From NCBI GenBank assembly GCA_964057225.1, contig CAXKVF010000077.1, positions 620,001 through 684,000 on the forward strand: 64,000 bases of DNA, given 5' to 3'. The notes under the pieces were generated by a model. That model was given only the letters and a program-made list of their open reading frames with translations, searched no databases and had not been told where the DNA came from. This DNA comes from Auanema rhodensis (lineage: Eukaryota; Nematoda; Chromadorea; Rhabditida; Rhabditidae). Both the position numbers and the translations under genes were made by a program. Shown here piece by piece: positions 10,561 through 23,936 of this stretch. Positions within the stretch are counted from its first letter, which is position 1. The number at the start of each line of letters is the position of its first letter.

Positions 10561-13552
10561 AATCTAATTTTGAAAACCGCATCTCTTTATCTTTCACGTG
10601 AAGCGAGTTACATACCAAGTGCACATCACGTGTACATTTAATTAGCATAAATTAAAGTTCACGTAAATTTCAAAGTCATGGTTACCATGAACCAATATCA
10701 ATAAAAATTTGTTTTTAGACTAATATGGACATGGGGAATCTAATTTTTAAAACCGCATCTCTTTATCTTTCACTTGAAGCGAGTTACATACCAAGTGCAC
10801 ATCACGTGTACATTTAATTAGCATAAATTAAAGTTCACGTAAATTTCAAAGTCATGGTTACCATGAACTAATATCAATAAAAATTTGTTTTTAGACTAAT
10901 ATGGACATGGGGAATCTAATTTTGAAAACCGCATCTCTTTATCTTTCACGTGAAGCGAGTTACATACCAAGTGCACATCACGTGTACATTTAATTAGCAT
11001 AAATTAAAGTTCACGTAAATTTCAAAGTCATGGTTACCATGAACCAATATCAATAAAAATTTGTTTTTAGACTAATATGGACATGGGGAATCTAATTTTG
11101 AAAACCGCATCTCTTTATCTTTCACGTGAAGCGAGTTACATACCAAGTGCACATCACGTGTACATTTAATTAGCATAAATTAAAGTTCACGTAAATTTCA
11201 AAGTCATGGTTACCATGAACTAATATCAATAAAAATTTGTTTTTAGACTAATATGGACATGGGGAATCTAATTTTGAAAACCGCATCTCTTTATCTTTCA
11301 CGTGAAGCGAGTTACATACCAAGTGCACATCACGTGTACAATTAATTAGCATAAATTAAAGTTCACGTAAATTTCAAAGTCATGGTTACCATGAACTAAT
11401 ATCAATAAAAATTTGTTTTTAGACTAATATGGACATGGGGAATCTAATTTTGAAAACCGCATCTCTTTATCTTTCACGTGAAGCGAGTTACATACCAAGT
11501 GCACATCACGTGTACAATTAATTAGCATAAATTAAAGTTCACGTAAATTTCAAAGTCATGGTTACCATGAAGCAATATCAATAAAAATTTGTTTCTAGAC
11601 TAATATGGACATGGGGAATCTAATTTTGAAAACCGCATCTCTTTATCTTTCACGTGAAGCGAGTTACATACCAAGTGCACATCACGTGTACATTTAATTA
11701 GCATAAATTAAAGTTCACGTAAATTTCAAAGTCATGGTTACCATGAAGCAATATCAATAAAAATTTGTTTTTAGACTAATATGGACATGGGGAATCTAAT
11801 TTTGAAAACCACATCTCTTTATCTTTCACGTGAAGCGAGTTACATACCAAGTGCACATCACGTGTACATTTAATTAGCATAAATTAAAGTTCACGTAAAT
11901 TTCAAAGTCATGGTTACCATTCACCAATATCAATAAAAATTTGTTTTTAGACTAATATGGACATGGGGAATCTAATTTTTAAAACCGCATCTCTTTATCT
12001 TTCACGTGAAGCGAGTTACATACCAAGTGCACATCACGTGTACATTTAATTAGCATAAATTAAAGTTCACGTAAATTTCAAAGTCATGGTTACCATGCAC
12101 CAATATCAATAAAAATTTGTTTTTAGACTAATATGGACATGGGGAATCTAATTTTGAAAACCGCATCTCTTTATCTTTCACGTGAAGCGAGTTACATACC
12201 AAGTGCACATCACGTGTACATTTAATTAGCATAAATTAAAGTTCACGTAAATTTCAAAGTCATGGTTACCATGAACCAATATCAATAAAAATTTGTTTTT
12301 AGACTAATATGGACATGGGGAATCTAATTTTGAAAACCGCATCTCTTTATCTTTCACGTGAAGCGAGTTACATACCAAGTGCACATCACGTGTACATTTA
12401 ATTAGCATAAATTAAAGTTCACGTAAATTTCAAAGTCATGGTTACCATGAACTAATATCAATAAAAATTTGTTTTTAGACTAATATGGACATGGGGAATC
12501 TAATTTTGAAAACCGCATCTCTTTATCTTTCACGTGAAGCGAGTTACATACCAAGTGCACATCACGTGTACAATTAATTAGCATAAATTAAAGTTCACGT
12601 AAATTTCAAAGTCATGGTTACCATGAAGCAATATCAATAAAAATTTGTTTCTAGACTAATATGGACATGGGGAATCTAATTTTGAAAACCGCATCTCTTT
12701 ATCTTTCACGTGAAGCGAGTTACATACCAAGTGCACATCACGTGTACATTTAATTAGCATAAATTAAAGTTCACGTAAATTTCAAAGTCATGGTTACCAT
12801 GAAGCAATATCAATAAAAATTTGTTTTTAGACTAATATGGACATGGGGAATCTAATTTTGAAAACCACATCTCTTTATCTTTCACGTGAAGCGAGTTACA
12901 TACCAAGTGCACATCACGTGTACATTTAATTAGCATAAATTAAAGTTCACGTAAATTTCAAAGTCATGGTTACCATGAACCAATATCAATAAAAATTTGT
13001 TTTTAGACTAATATGGACATGGGGAATCTAATTTTGAAAACCGCATCTCTTTATCTTTCACGTGAAGCGAGTTACATACCAAGTGCACATCACGTGTACA
13101 TTTAATTAGCATAAATTAAAGTTCACGTAAATTTCAAAGTCATGGTTACCATGCACCAATATCAATAAAAATTTGTTTTTAGACTAATATGGACATGGGG
13201 AATCTAATTTTGAAAACCGCATCTCTTTTTCTTTCACGTGAAGCGAGTTACATACCAAGTGCACATCACGTGTACATTTAATTAGCATAAATTAAAGTTC
13301 ACGTAAATTTCAAAGTCATGGTTACCATGAAGCAATATCAATAAAAATTTGTTTTTAGACTAATATGGACATGGGGAATCTAATTTTGAAAACCGCATCT
13401 CTTCATCTTTCACGTGAAGCGAGTTACATACCAAGTGCACATCACGTGTACATTTAATTAGCATAAATTAAAGTTCACGTAAATTTCAAAGTCATGGTTA
13501 CCATGCACCAATATCAATAAAAATTTGTTTTTAGACTAATATGGACATGGGG

Positions 13553-14960
13553 AATCTAATTTTGAAAACCGCATCTCTTTTTCTTTCACGTGAAGCGAGT
13601 TACATACCAAGTGCACATCACGTGTACATTTAATTAGCATAAATTAAAGTTCACGTAAATTTCAAAGTCATGGTTACCATGAAGCAATATCAATAAAAAC
13701 TTGTTTTTAGACTAATATGGACATGGGGAATCTAATTTTGAAAACTACATCTCTTTATCTTTCACGTGAAGCGAGTTACATACCAAGTGCACATCACGTG
13801 TACATTTAATTAGCATAAATTAAAGTTCACGTAAATTTCAAAGTCATGGTTACCATGAATCAATATCAATAAAAATTTGTTTTTAGACTAATATGGACAT
13901 GGGGAATCTAATTTTGAAAACCGCATCTCTTTATCTTTCACGTGAAGCGAGTTACATACCAAGTGCACATCACGTGTACATTTAATTAGCATAAATTAAA
14001 GTTCACGTAAATTTCAAAGTCATGGTTACCATGAACTAATATCAATAAAAATTTGTTTTTAGACTAATATGGACATGGGGAATCTAATTTTGAAAACCGC
14101 ATCTCTTTATCTTTCACGTGAAGCGAGTTACATACCAAGTGCACATCACGTGTACATTTAATTAGCATAAATTAAAGTTCACGTAAATTTCAAAGTCATG
14201 GTTACCATGCACCAATATCAATAAAAATTTGTTTTTAGACTAATATGGACATGGGGAATCTAATTTTGAAAACCGCATCTCTTTATCTTTCACGTGAAGC
14301 GAGTTACATACCAAGTGCACATCACGTGTACATTTAATTAGCATAAATTAAAGTTCACGTAAATTTCAAAGTCATGGTTACCATGAACCAATATCAATAA
14401 AAATTTGTTTTTAGACTAATATGGACATGAGGAATCTAATTTTGAAAACCGCATCTCTTCATCTTTCACGTGAAGCGAGTTACATACCAAGTGCACATCA
14501 CGTGTACATTTAATTAGCATAAATTAAAGTTCACGTAAATTTCAAAGTCATGGTTACCATTCACCAATATCAATAAAAATTTGTTTTTAGACTAATATGG
14601 ACATGGGGAATCTAATTTTTAAAACCGCATCTCTTTATCTTTCACGTGAAGCGAGTTACATACCAAGTGCACATCACGTGTACATTTAATTAGCATAAAT
14701 TAAAGTTCACGTAAATTTCAAAGTCATGGTTACCATGCACCAATATCAATAAAAATTTGTTTTTAGACTAATATGGACATGGGGAATCTAATTTTGAAAA
14801 CCGCATCTCTTTATCTTTCACGTGAAGCGAGTTACATACCAAGTGCACATCACGTGTACATTTAATTAGCATAAATTAAAGTTCACGTAAATTTCAAAGT
14901 CATGGTTACCATGAAGCAATATCAATAAAAATTTGTTTTTAGACTAATATGGACATGGGG
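13553..14960. repeat. Eight-unit block, copy 2 (25-monomer offset)
   Basis: Units 78-85 match units 53-60 type for type, including A14430 (ACATGAGG), TCATC with ATTCACC in the next unit, and TTTTTAAAA after that. The ACATGAGG marker recurs at 19358, 25870, 26046 and near 29742, 30093 and 33790, often with the following TCATC/ATTCACC unit, so this small cassette has been copied repeatedly through the array. Confidence 0.75.
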
Positions 14961-15136
14961 AATCTAATTTTGAAAACCGCATCTCTTTATCTTTCACGTG
15001 AAGCGAGTTACATACCAAGTGCACATCACGTGTACATTTAATTAGCATAAATTAAAGTTCACGTAAATTTCAAAGTCATGGTTACCATGAATCAATATCA
15101 ATAAAAATTTGTTTTTAGACTAATATGGACATGGGG

Positions 15137-18100
15137 AATCTAATTTTGAAAACCGCATCTCTTTATCTTTCACGTGAAGCGAGTTACATACCAAGTGCAC
15201 ATCACGTGTACATTTAATTAGCATAAATTAAAGTTCACGTAAATTTCAAAGTCATGGTTACCATGAACTAATATCAATAAAAATTTGTTTTTAGACTAAT
15301 ATGGACATGGGGAATCTAATTTTGAAAACCGCATCTCTTTATCTTTCACGTGAAGCGAGTTACATACCAAGTGCACATCACGTGTACATTTAATTAGCAT
15401 AAATTAAAGTTCACGTAAATTTCAAAGTCATGGTTACCATGAACCAATATCAATAAAAATTTGTTTTTAGACTAATATGGACATGGGGAATCTAATTTTG
15501 AAAACCGCATCTCTTTATCTTTCACGTGAAGCGAGTTACATACCAAGTGCACATCACGTGTACATTTAATTAGCATAAATTAAAGTTCACGTAAATTTCA
15601 AAGTCATGGTTACCATGAACTAATATCAATAAAAATTTGTTTTTAGACTAATATGGACATGGGGAATCTAATTTTGAAAACCGCATCTCTTTATCTTTCA
15701 CGTGAAGCGAGTTACATACCAAGTGCACATCACGTGTACATTTAATTAGCATAAATTAAAGTTCACGTAAATTTCAAAGTCATGGTTACCATGCACCAAT
15801 ATCAATAAAAATTTGTTTTTAGACTAATATGAACATGGGGAATCTAATTTTGAAAACCGCATCTCTTTATCTTTCACGTGAAGCGAGTTACATACCAAGT
15901 GCACATCACGTGTACATTTAATTAGCATAAATTAAAGTTCACGTAAATTTCAAAGTCATGGTTACCATGCACCAATATCAATAAAAATTTGTTTTTAGAC
16001 TAATATGAACATGGGGAATCTAATTTTGAAAACCGCATCTCTTTATCTTTCACGTGAAGCGAGTTACATACCAAGTGCACATCACGTGTACATTTAATTA
16101 GCATAAATTAAAGTTCACGTAAATTTCAAAGTCATGGTTACCATGCACCAATATCAATAAAAATTTGTTTTTAGACTAATATGAACATGGGGAATCTAAT
16201 TTTGAAAACCGCATCTCTTTATCTTTCACGTGAAGCGAGTTACATACCAAGTGCACATCACGTGTACATTTAATTAGCATAAATTAAAGTTCACGTAAAT
16301 TTCAAAGTCATGGTTACCATGAACCAATATCAATAAAAATTTGTTTTTAGACTAATATGGACATGGGGAATCTAATTTTGAAAACCGCATCTCTTTATCT
16401 TTCACGTGAAGCGAGTTACATACCAAGTGCACATCACGTGTACATTTAATTAGCATAAATTAAAGTTCACGTAAATTTCAAAGTCATGGTTACCATGAAC
16501 CAATATCAATAAAAATTTGTTTTTAGACTAATATGGACATGGGGAATCTAATTTTGAAAACCGCATCTCTTTATCTTTCACGTGAAGCGAGTTACATACC
16601 AAGTGCACATCACGTGTACATTTAATTAGCATAAATTAAAGTTCACGTAAATTTCAAAGTCATGGTTACCATGAACCAATATCAATAAAAATTTGTTTTT
16701 AGACTAATATGGACATGGGGAATCTAATTTTGAAAACCGCATCTCTTTATCTTTCACGTGAAGCGAGTTACATACCAAGTGCACATCACGTGTACATTTA
16801 ATTAGCATAAATTAAAGTTCACGTAAATTTCAAAGTCATGGTTACCATGCACCAATATCAATAAAAATTTGTTTTTAGACTAATATGAACATGGGGAATC
16901 TAATTTTGAAAACCGCATCTCTTTATCTTTCACGTGAAGCGAGTTACATACCAAGTGCACATCACGTGTACATTTAATTAGCATAAATTAAAGTTCACGT
17001 AAATTTCAAAGTCATGGTTACCATGCACCAATATCAATAAAAATTTGTTTTTAGACTAATATGAACATGGGGAATCTAATTTTGAAAACCGCATCTCTTT
17101 ATCTTTCACGTGAAGCGAGTTACATACCAAGTGCACATCACGTGTACATTTAATTAGCATAAATTAAAGTTCACGTAAATTTCAAAGTCATGGTTACCAT
17201 GCACCAATATCAATAAAAATTTGTTTTTAGACTAATATGGACATGGGGAATCTAATTTTGAAAACCGCATCTCTTTATCTTTCACGTGAAGCGAGTTACA
17301 TACCAAGTGCACATCACGTGTACATTTAATTAGCATAAATTAAAGTTCACGTAAATTTCAAAGTCATGGTTACCATGAACTAATATCAATAAAAATTTGT
17401 TTTTAGACTAATATGGACATGGGGAATCTAATTTTGAAAACCGCATCTCTTTATCTTTCACGTGAAGCGAGTTACATACCAAGTGCACATCACGTGTACA
17501 TTTAATTAGCATAAATTAAAGTTCACGTAAATTTCAAAGTCATGGTTACCATGAACCAATATCAATAAAAATTTGTTTTTAGACTAATATGGACATGGGG
17601 AATCTAATTTTGAAAACCGCATCTCTTTATCTTTCACGTGAAGCGAGTTACATACCAAGTGCACATCACGTGTACATTTAATTAGCATAAATTAAAGTTC
17701 ACGTAAATTTCAAAGTCATGGTTACCATGAACTAATATCAATAAAAATTTGTTTTTAGACTAATATGGACATGGGGAATCTAATTTTGAAAACCGCATCT
17801 CTTTATCTTTCACGTGAAGCGAGTTACATACCAAGTGCACATCACGTGTACAATTAATTAGCATAAATTAAAGTTCACGTAAATTTCAAAGTCATGGTTA
17901 CCATGAAGCAATATCAATAAAAATTTGTTTCTAGACTAATATGGACATGGGGAATCTAATTTTGAAAACCGCATCTCTTTATCTTTCACGTGAAGCGAGT
18001 TACATACCAAGTGCACATCACGTGTACATTTAATTAGCATAAATTAAAGTTCACGTAAATTTCAAAGTCATGGTTACCATGAACCAATATCAATAAAAAT

Positions 18101-19360
18101 TTGTTTTTAGACTAATATGGACATGGGGAATCTAATTTTGAAAACCGCATCTCTTTATCTTTCACGTGAAGCGAGTTACATACCAAGTGCACATCACGTG
18201 TACATTTAATTAGCATAAATTAAAGTTCACGTAAATTTCAAAGTCATGGTTACCATGAAGCAATATCAATAAAAATTTGTTTTTAGACTAATATGGACAT
18301 GGGGAATCTAATTTTGAAAACCACATCTCTTTATCTTTCACGTGAAGCGAGTTACATACCAAGTGCACATCACGTGTACATTTAATTAGCATAAATTAAA
18401 GTTCACGTAAATTTCAAAGTCATGGTTACCATGAAGCAATATCAATAAAAATTTGTTTTTAGACTAATATGGACATGGGGAATCTAATTTTGAAAACCGC
18501 ATCTCTTTATCTTTCACGTGAAGCGAGTTACATACCAAGTGCACATCACGTGTACATTTAATTAGCATAAATTAAAGTTCACGTAAATTTCAAAGTCATG
18601 GTTACCATGAAGCAATATCAATAAAAATTTGTTTTTAGACTAATATGGACATGGGGAATCTAATTTTGAAAACCGCATCTCTTTATCTTTCACGTGAAGC
18701 GAGTTACATACCAAGTGCACATCACGTGTACAATTAATTAGCATAAATTAAAGTTCACGTAAATTTCAAAGTCATGGTTACCATGAAGCAATATCAATAA
18801 AAATTTGTTTCTAGACTAATATGGACATGGGGAATCTAATTTTGAAAACCGCATCTCTTTATCTTTCACGTGAAGCGAGTTACATACCAAGTGCACATCA
18901 CGTGTACATTTAATTAGCATAAATTAAAGTTCACGTAAATTTCAAAGTCATGGTTACCATGAAGCAATATCAATAAAAATTTGTTTTTAGACTAATATGG
19001 ACATGGGGAATCTAATTTTGAAAACCACATCTCTTTATCTTTCACGTGAAGCGAGTTACATACCAAGTGCACATCACGTGTACATTTAATTAGCATAAAT
19101 TAAAGTTCACGTAAATTTCAAAGTCATGGTTACCATGAACCAATATCAATAAAAATTTGTTTTTAGACTAATATGGACATGGGGAATCTAATTTTGAAAA
19201 CCGCATCTCTTTATCTTTCACGTGAAGCGAGTTACATACCAAGTGCACATCACGTGTACATTTAATTAGCATAAATTAAAGTTCACGTAAATTTCAAAGT
19301 CATGGTTACCATGAACCAATATCAATAAAAATTTGTTTTTAGACTAATATGGACATGAGG
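15137..19360. repeat. 24-unit segment, copy 1 of a 26-monomer (4576-bp) tandem duplication
   Basis: Units 87-110 match units 113-136 in order. Shared markers 4576 bp apart include the TATGAACATG allele at 15832, 16008, 16184, 16888 and 17064 (counterparts 20408, 20584, 20760, 21464, 21640) and XbaI-type bases at 17931 and 18811 (22507 and 23387). Units 111-112 (ATTCACC, then TTTTTAAAA) belong to the copy-1 period but have no equivalent after copy 2. Confidence 0.9.
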
Positions 19361-19712
19361 AATCTAATTTTGAAAACCGCATCTCTTCATCTTTCACGTG
19401 AAGCGAGTTACATACCAAGTGCACATCACGTGTACATTTAATTAGCATAAATTAAAGTTCACGTAAATTTCAAAGTCATGGTTACCATTCACCAATATCA
19501 ATAAAAATTTGTTTTTAGACTAATATGGACATGGGGAATCTAATTTTTAAAACCGCATCTCTTTATCTTTCACGTGAAGCGAGTTACATACCAAGTGCAC
19601 ATCACGTGTACATTTAATTAGCATAAATTAAAGTTCACGTAAATTTCAAAGTCATGGTTACCATGCACCAATATCAATAAAAATTTGTTTTTAGACTAAT
19701 ATGGACATGGGG

Positions 19713-22700
19713 AATCTAATTTTGAAAACCGCATCTCTTTATCTTTCACGTGAAGCGAGTTACATACCAAGTGCACATCACGTGTACATTTAATTAGCAT
19801 AAATTAAAGTTCACGTAAATTTCAAAGTCATGGTTACCATGAACTAATATCAATAAAAATTTGTTTTTAGACTAATATGGACATGGGGAATCTAATTTTG
19901 AAAACCGCATCTCTTTATCTTTCACGTGAAGCGAGTTACATACCAAGTGCACATCACGTGTACATTTAATTAGCATAAATTAAAGTTCACGTAAATTTCA
20001 AAGTCATGGTTACCATGAACCAATATCAATAAAAATTTGTTTTTAGACTAATATGGACATGGGGAATCTAATTTTGAAAACCGCATCTCTTTATCTTTCA
20101 CGTGAAGCGAGTTACATACCAAGTGCACATCACGTGTACATTTAATTAGCATAAATTAAAGTTCACGTAAATTTCAAAGTCATGGTTACCATGAACTAAT
20201 ATCAATAAAAATTTGTTTTTAGACTAATATGGACATGGGGAATCTAATTTTGAAAACCGCATCTCTTTATCTTTCACGTGAAGCGAGTTACATACCAAGT
20301 GCACATCACGTGTACATTTAATTAGCATAAATTAAAGTTCACGTAAATTTCAAAGTCATGGTTACCATGCACCAATATCAATAAAAATTTGTTTTTAGAC
20401 TAATATGAACATGGGGAATCTAATTTTGAAAACCGCATCTCTTTATCTTTCACGTGAAGCGAGTTACATACCAAGTGCACATCACGTGTACATTTAATTA
20501 GCATAAATTAAAGTTCACGTAAATTTCAAAGTCATGGTTACCATGCACCAATATCAATAAAAATTTGTTTTTAGACTAATATGAACATGGGGAATCTAAT
20601 TTTGAAAACCGCATCTCTTTATCTTTCACGTGAAGCGAGTTACATACCAAGTGCACATCACGTGTACATTTAATTAGCATAAATTAAAGTTCACGTAAAT
20701 TTCAAAGTCATGGTTACCATGCACCAATATCAATAAAAATTTGTTTTTAGACTAATATGAACATGGGGAATCTAATTTTGAAAACCGCATCTCTTTATCT
20801 TTCACGTGAAGCGAGTTACATACCAAGTGCACATCACGTGTACATTTAATTAGCATAAATTAAAGTTCACGTAAATTTCAAAGTCATGGTTACCATGAAC
20901 CAATATCAATAAAAATTTGTTTTTAGACTAATATGGACATGGGGAATCTAATTTTGAAAACCGCATCTCTTTATCTTTCACGTGAAGCGAGTTACATACC
21001 AAGTGCACATCACGTGTACATTTAATTAGCATAAATTAAAGTTCACGTAAATTTCAAAGTCATGGTTACCATGAACCAATATCAATAAAAATTTGTTTTT
21101 AGACTAATATGGACATGGGGAATCTAATTTTGAAAACCGCATCTCTTTATCTTTCACGTGAAGCGAGTTACATACCAAGTGCACATCACGTGTACATTTA
21201 ATTAGCATAAATTAAAGTTCACGTAAATTTCAAAGTCATGGTTACCATGAACCAATATCAATAAAAATTTGTTTTTAGACTAATATGGACATGGGGAATC
21301 TAATTTTGAAAACCGCATCTCTTTATCTTTCACGTGAAGCGAGTTACATACCAAGTGCACATCACGTGTACATTTAATTAGCATAAATTAAAGTTCACGT
21401 AAATTTCAAAGTCATGGTTACCATGCACCAATATCAATAAAAATTTGTTTTTAGACTAATATGAACATGGGGAATCTAATTTTGAAAACCGCATCTCTTT
21501 ATCTTTCACGTGAAGCGAGTTACATACCAAGTGCACATCACGTGTACATTTAATTAGCATAAATTAAAGTTCACGTAAATTTCAAAGTCATGGTTACCAT
21601 GCACCAATATCAATAAAAATTTGTTTTTAGACTAATATGAACATGGGGAATCTAATTTTGAAAACCGCATCTCTTTATCTTTCACGTGAAGCGAGTTACA
21701 TACCAAGTGCACATCACGTGTACATTTAATTAGCATAAATTAAAGTTCACGTAAATTTCAAAGTCATGGTTACCATGCACCAATATCAATAAAAATTTGT
21801 TTTTAGACTAATATGGACATGGGGAATCTAATTTTGAAAACCGCATCTCTTTATCTTTCACGTGAAGCGAGTTACATACCAAGTGCACATCACGTGTACA
21901 TTTAATTAGCATAAATTGAAGTTCACGTAAATTTCAAAGTCATGGTTACCATGAACTAATATCAATAAAAATTTGTTTTTAGACTAATATGGACATGGGG
22001 AATCTAATTTTGAAAACCGCATCTCTTTATCTTTCACGTGAAGCGAGTTACATACCAAGTGCACATCACGTGTACATTTAATTAGCATAAATTAAAGTTC
22101 ACGTAAATTTCAAAGTCATGGTTACCATGAACCAATATCAATAAAAATTTGTTTTTAGACTAATATGGACATGGGGAATCTAATTTTGAAAACCGCATCT
22201 CTTTATCTTTCACGTGAAGCGAGTTACATACCAAGTGCACATCACGTGTACATTTAATTAGCATAAATTAAAGTTCACGTAAATTTCAAAGTCATGGTTA
22301 CCATGAACTAATATCAATAAAAATTTGTTTTTAGACTAATATGGACATGGGGAATCTAATTTTGAAAACCGCATCTCTTTATCTTTCACGTGAAGCGAGT
22401 TACATACCAAGTGCACATCACGTGTACAATTAATTAGCATAAATTAAAGTTCACGTAAATTTCAAAGTCATGGTTACCATGAAGCAATATCAATAAAAAT
22501 TTGTTTCTAGACTAATATGGACATGGGGAATCTAATTTTGAAAACCGCATCTCTTTATCTTTCACGTGAAGCGAGTTACATACCAAGTGCACATCACGTG
22601 TACATTTAATTAGCATAAATTAAAGTTCACGTAAATTTCAAAGTCATGGTTACCATGAACCAATATCAATAAAAATTTGTTTTTAGACTAATATGGACAT

Positions 22701-23936
22701 GGGGAATCTAATTTTGAAAACCGCATCTCTTTATCTTTCACGTGAAGCGAGTTACATACCAAGTGCACATCACGTGTACATTTAATTAGCATAAATTAAA
22801 GTTCACGTAAATTTCAAAGTCATGGTTACCATGAAGCAATATCAATAAAAATTTGTTTTTAGACTAATATGGACATGGGGAATCTAATTTTGAAAACCAC
22901 ATCTCTTTATCTTTCACGTGAAGCGAGTTACATACCAAGTGCACATCACGTGTACATTTAATTAGCATAAATTAAAGTTCACGTAAATTTCAAAGTCATG
23001 GTTACCATGAAGCAATATCAATAAAAATTTGTTTTTAGACTAATATGGACATGGGGAATCTAATTTTGAAAACCGCATCTCTTTATCTTTCACGTGAAGC
23101 GAGTTACATACCAAGTGCACATCACGTGTACATTTAATTAGCATAAATTAAAGTTCACGTAAATTTCAAAGTCATGGTTACCATGAAGCAATATCAATAA
23201 AAATTTGTTTTTAGACTAATATGGACATGGGGAATCTAATTTTGAAAACCGCATCTCTTTATCTTTCACGTGAAGCGAGTTACATACCAAGTGCACATCA
23301 CGTGTACAATTAATTAGCATAAATTAAAGTTCACGTAAATTTCAAAGTCATGGTTACCATGAAGCAATATCAATAAAAATTTGTTTCTAGACTAATATGG
23401 ACATGGGGAATCTAATTTTGAAAACCGCATCTCTTTATCTTTCACGTGAAGCGAGTTACATACCAAGTGCACATCACGTGTACATTTAATTAGCATAAAT
23501 TAAAGTTCACGTAAATTTCAAAGTCATGGTTACCATGAAGCAATATCAATAAAAATTTGTTTTTAGACTAATATGGACATGGGGAATCTAATTTTGAAAA
23601 CCACATCTCTTTATCTTTCACGTGAAGCGAGTTACATACCAAGTGCACATCACGTGTACATTTAATTAGCATAAATTAAAGTTCACGTAAATTTCAAAGT
23701 CATGGTTACCATGAACCAATATCAATAAAAATTTGTTTTTAGACTAATATGGACATGGGGAATCTAATTTTGAAAACCGCATCTCTTTATCTTTCACGTG
23801 AAGCGAGTTACATACCAAGTGCACATCACGTGTACATTTAATTAGCATAAATTAAAGTTCACGTAAATTTCAAAGTCATGGTTACCATGAACCAATATCA
23901 ATAAAAATTTGTTTTTAGACTAATATGGACATGGGG
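19713..23936. repeat. 24-unit segment, copy 2 of the 26-monomer duplication
   Basis: Units 113-136 repeat units 87-110. One private change was noticed, G21918 (AAATTGAAG instead of AAATTAAAG), and the final unit lacks the ACATGAGG of unit 110. The near-identity over about 4.2 kb indicates a recent event, probably unequal exchange. Confidence 0.9.
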
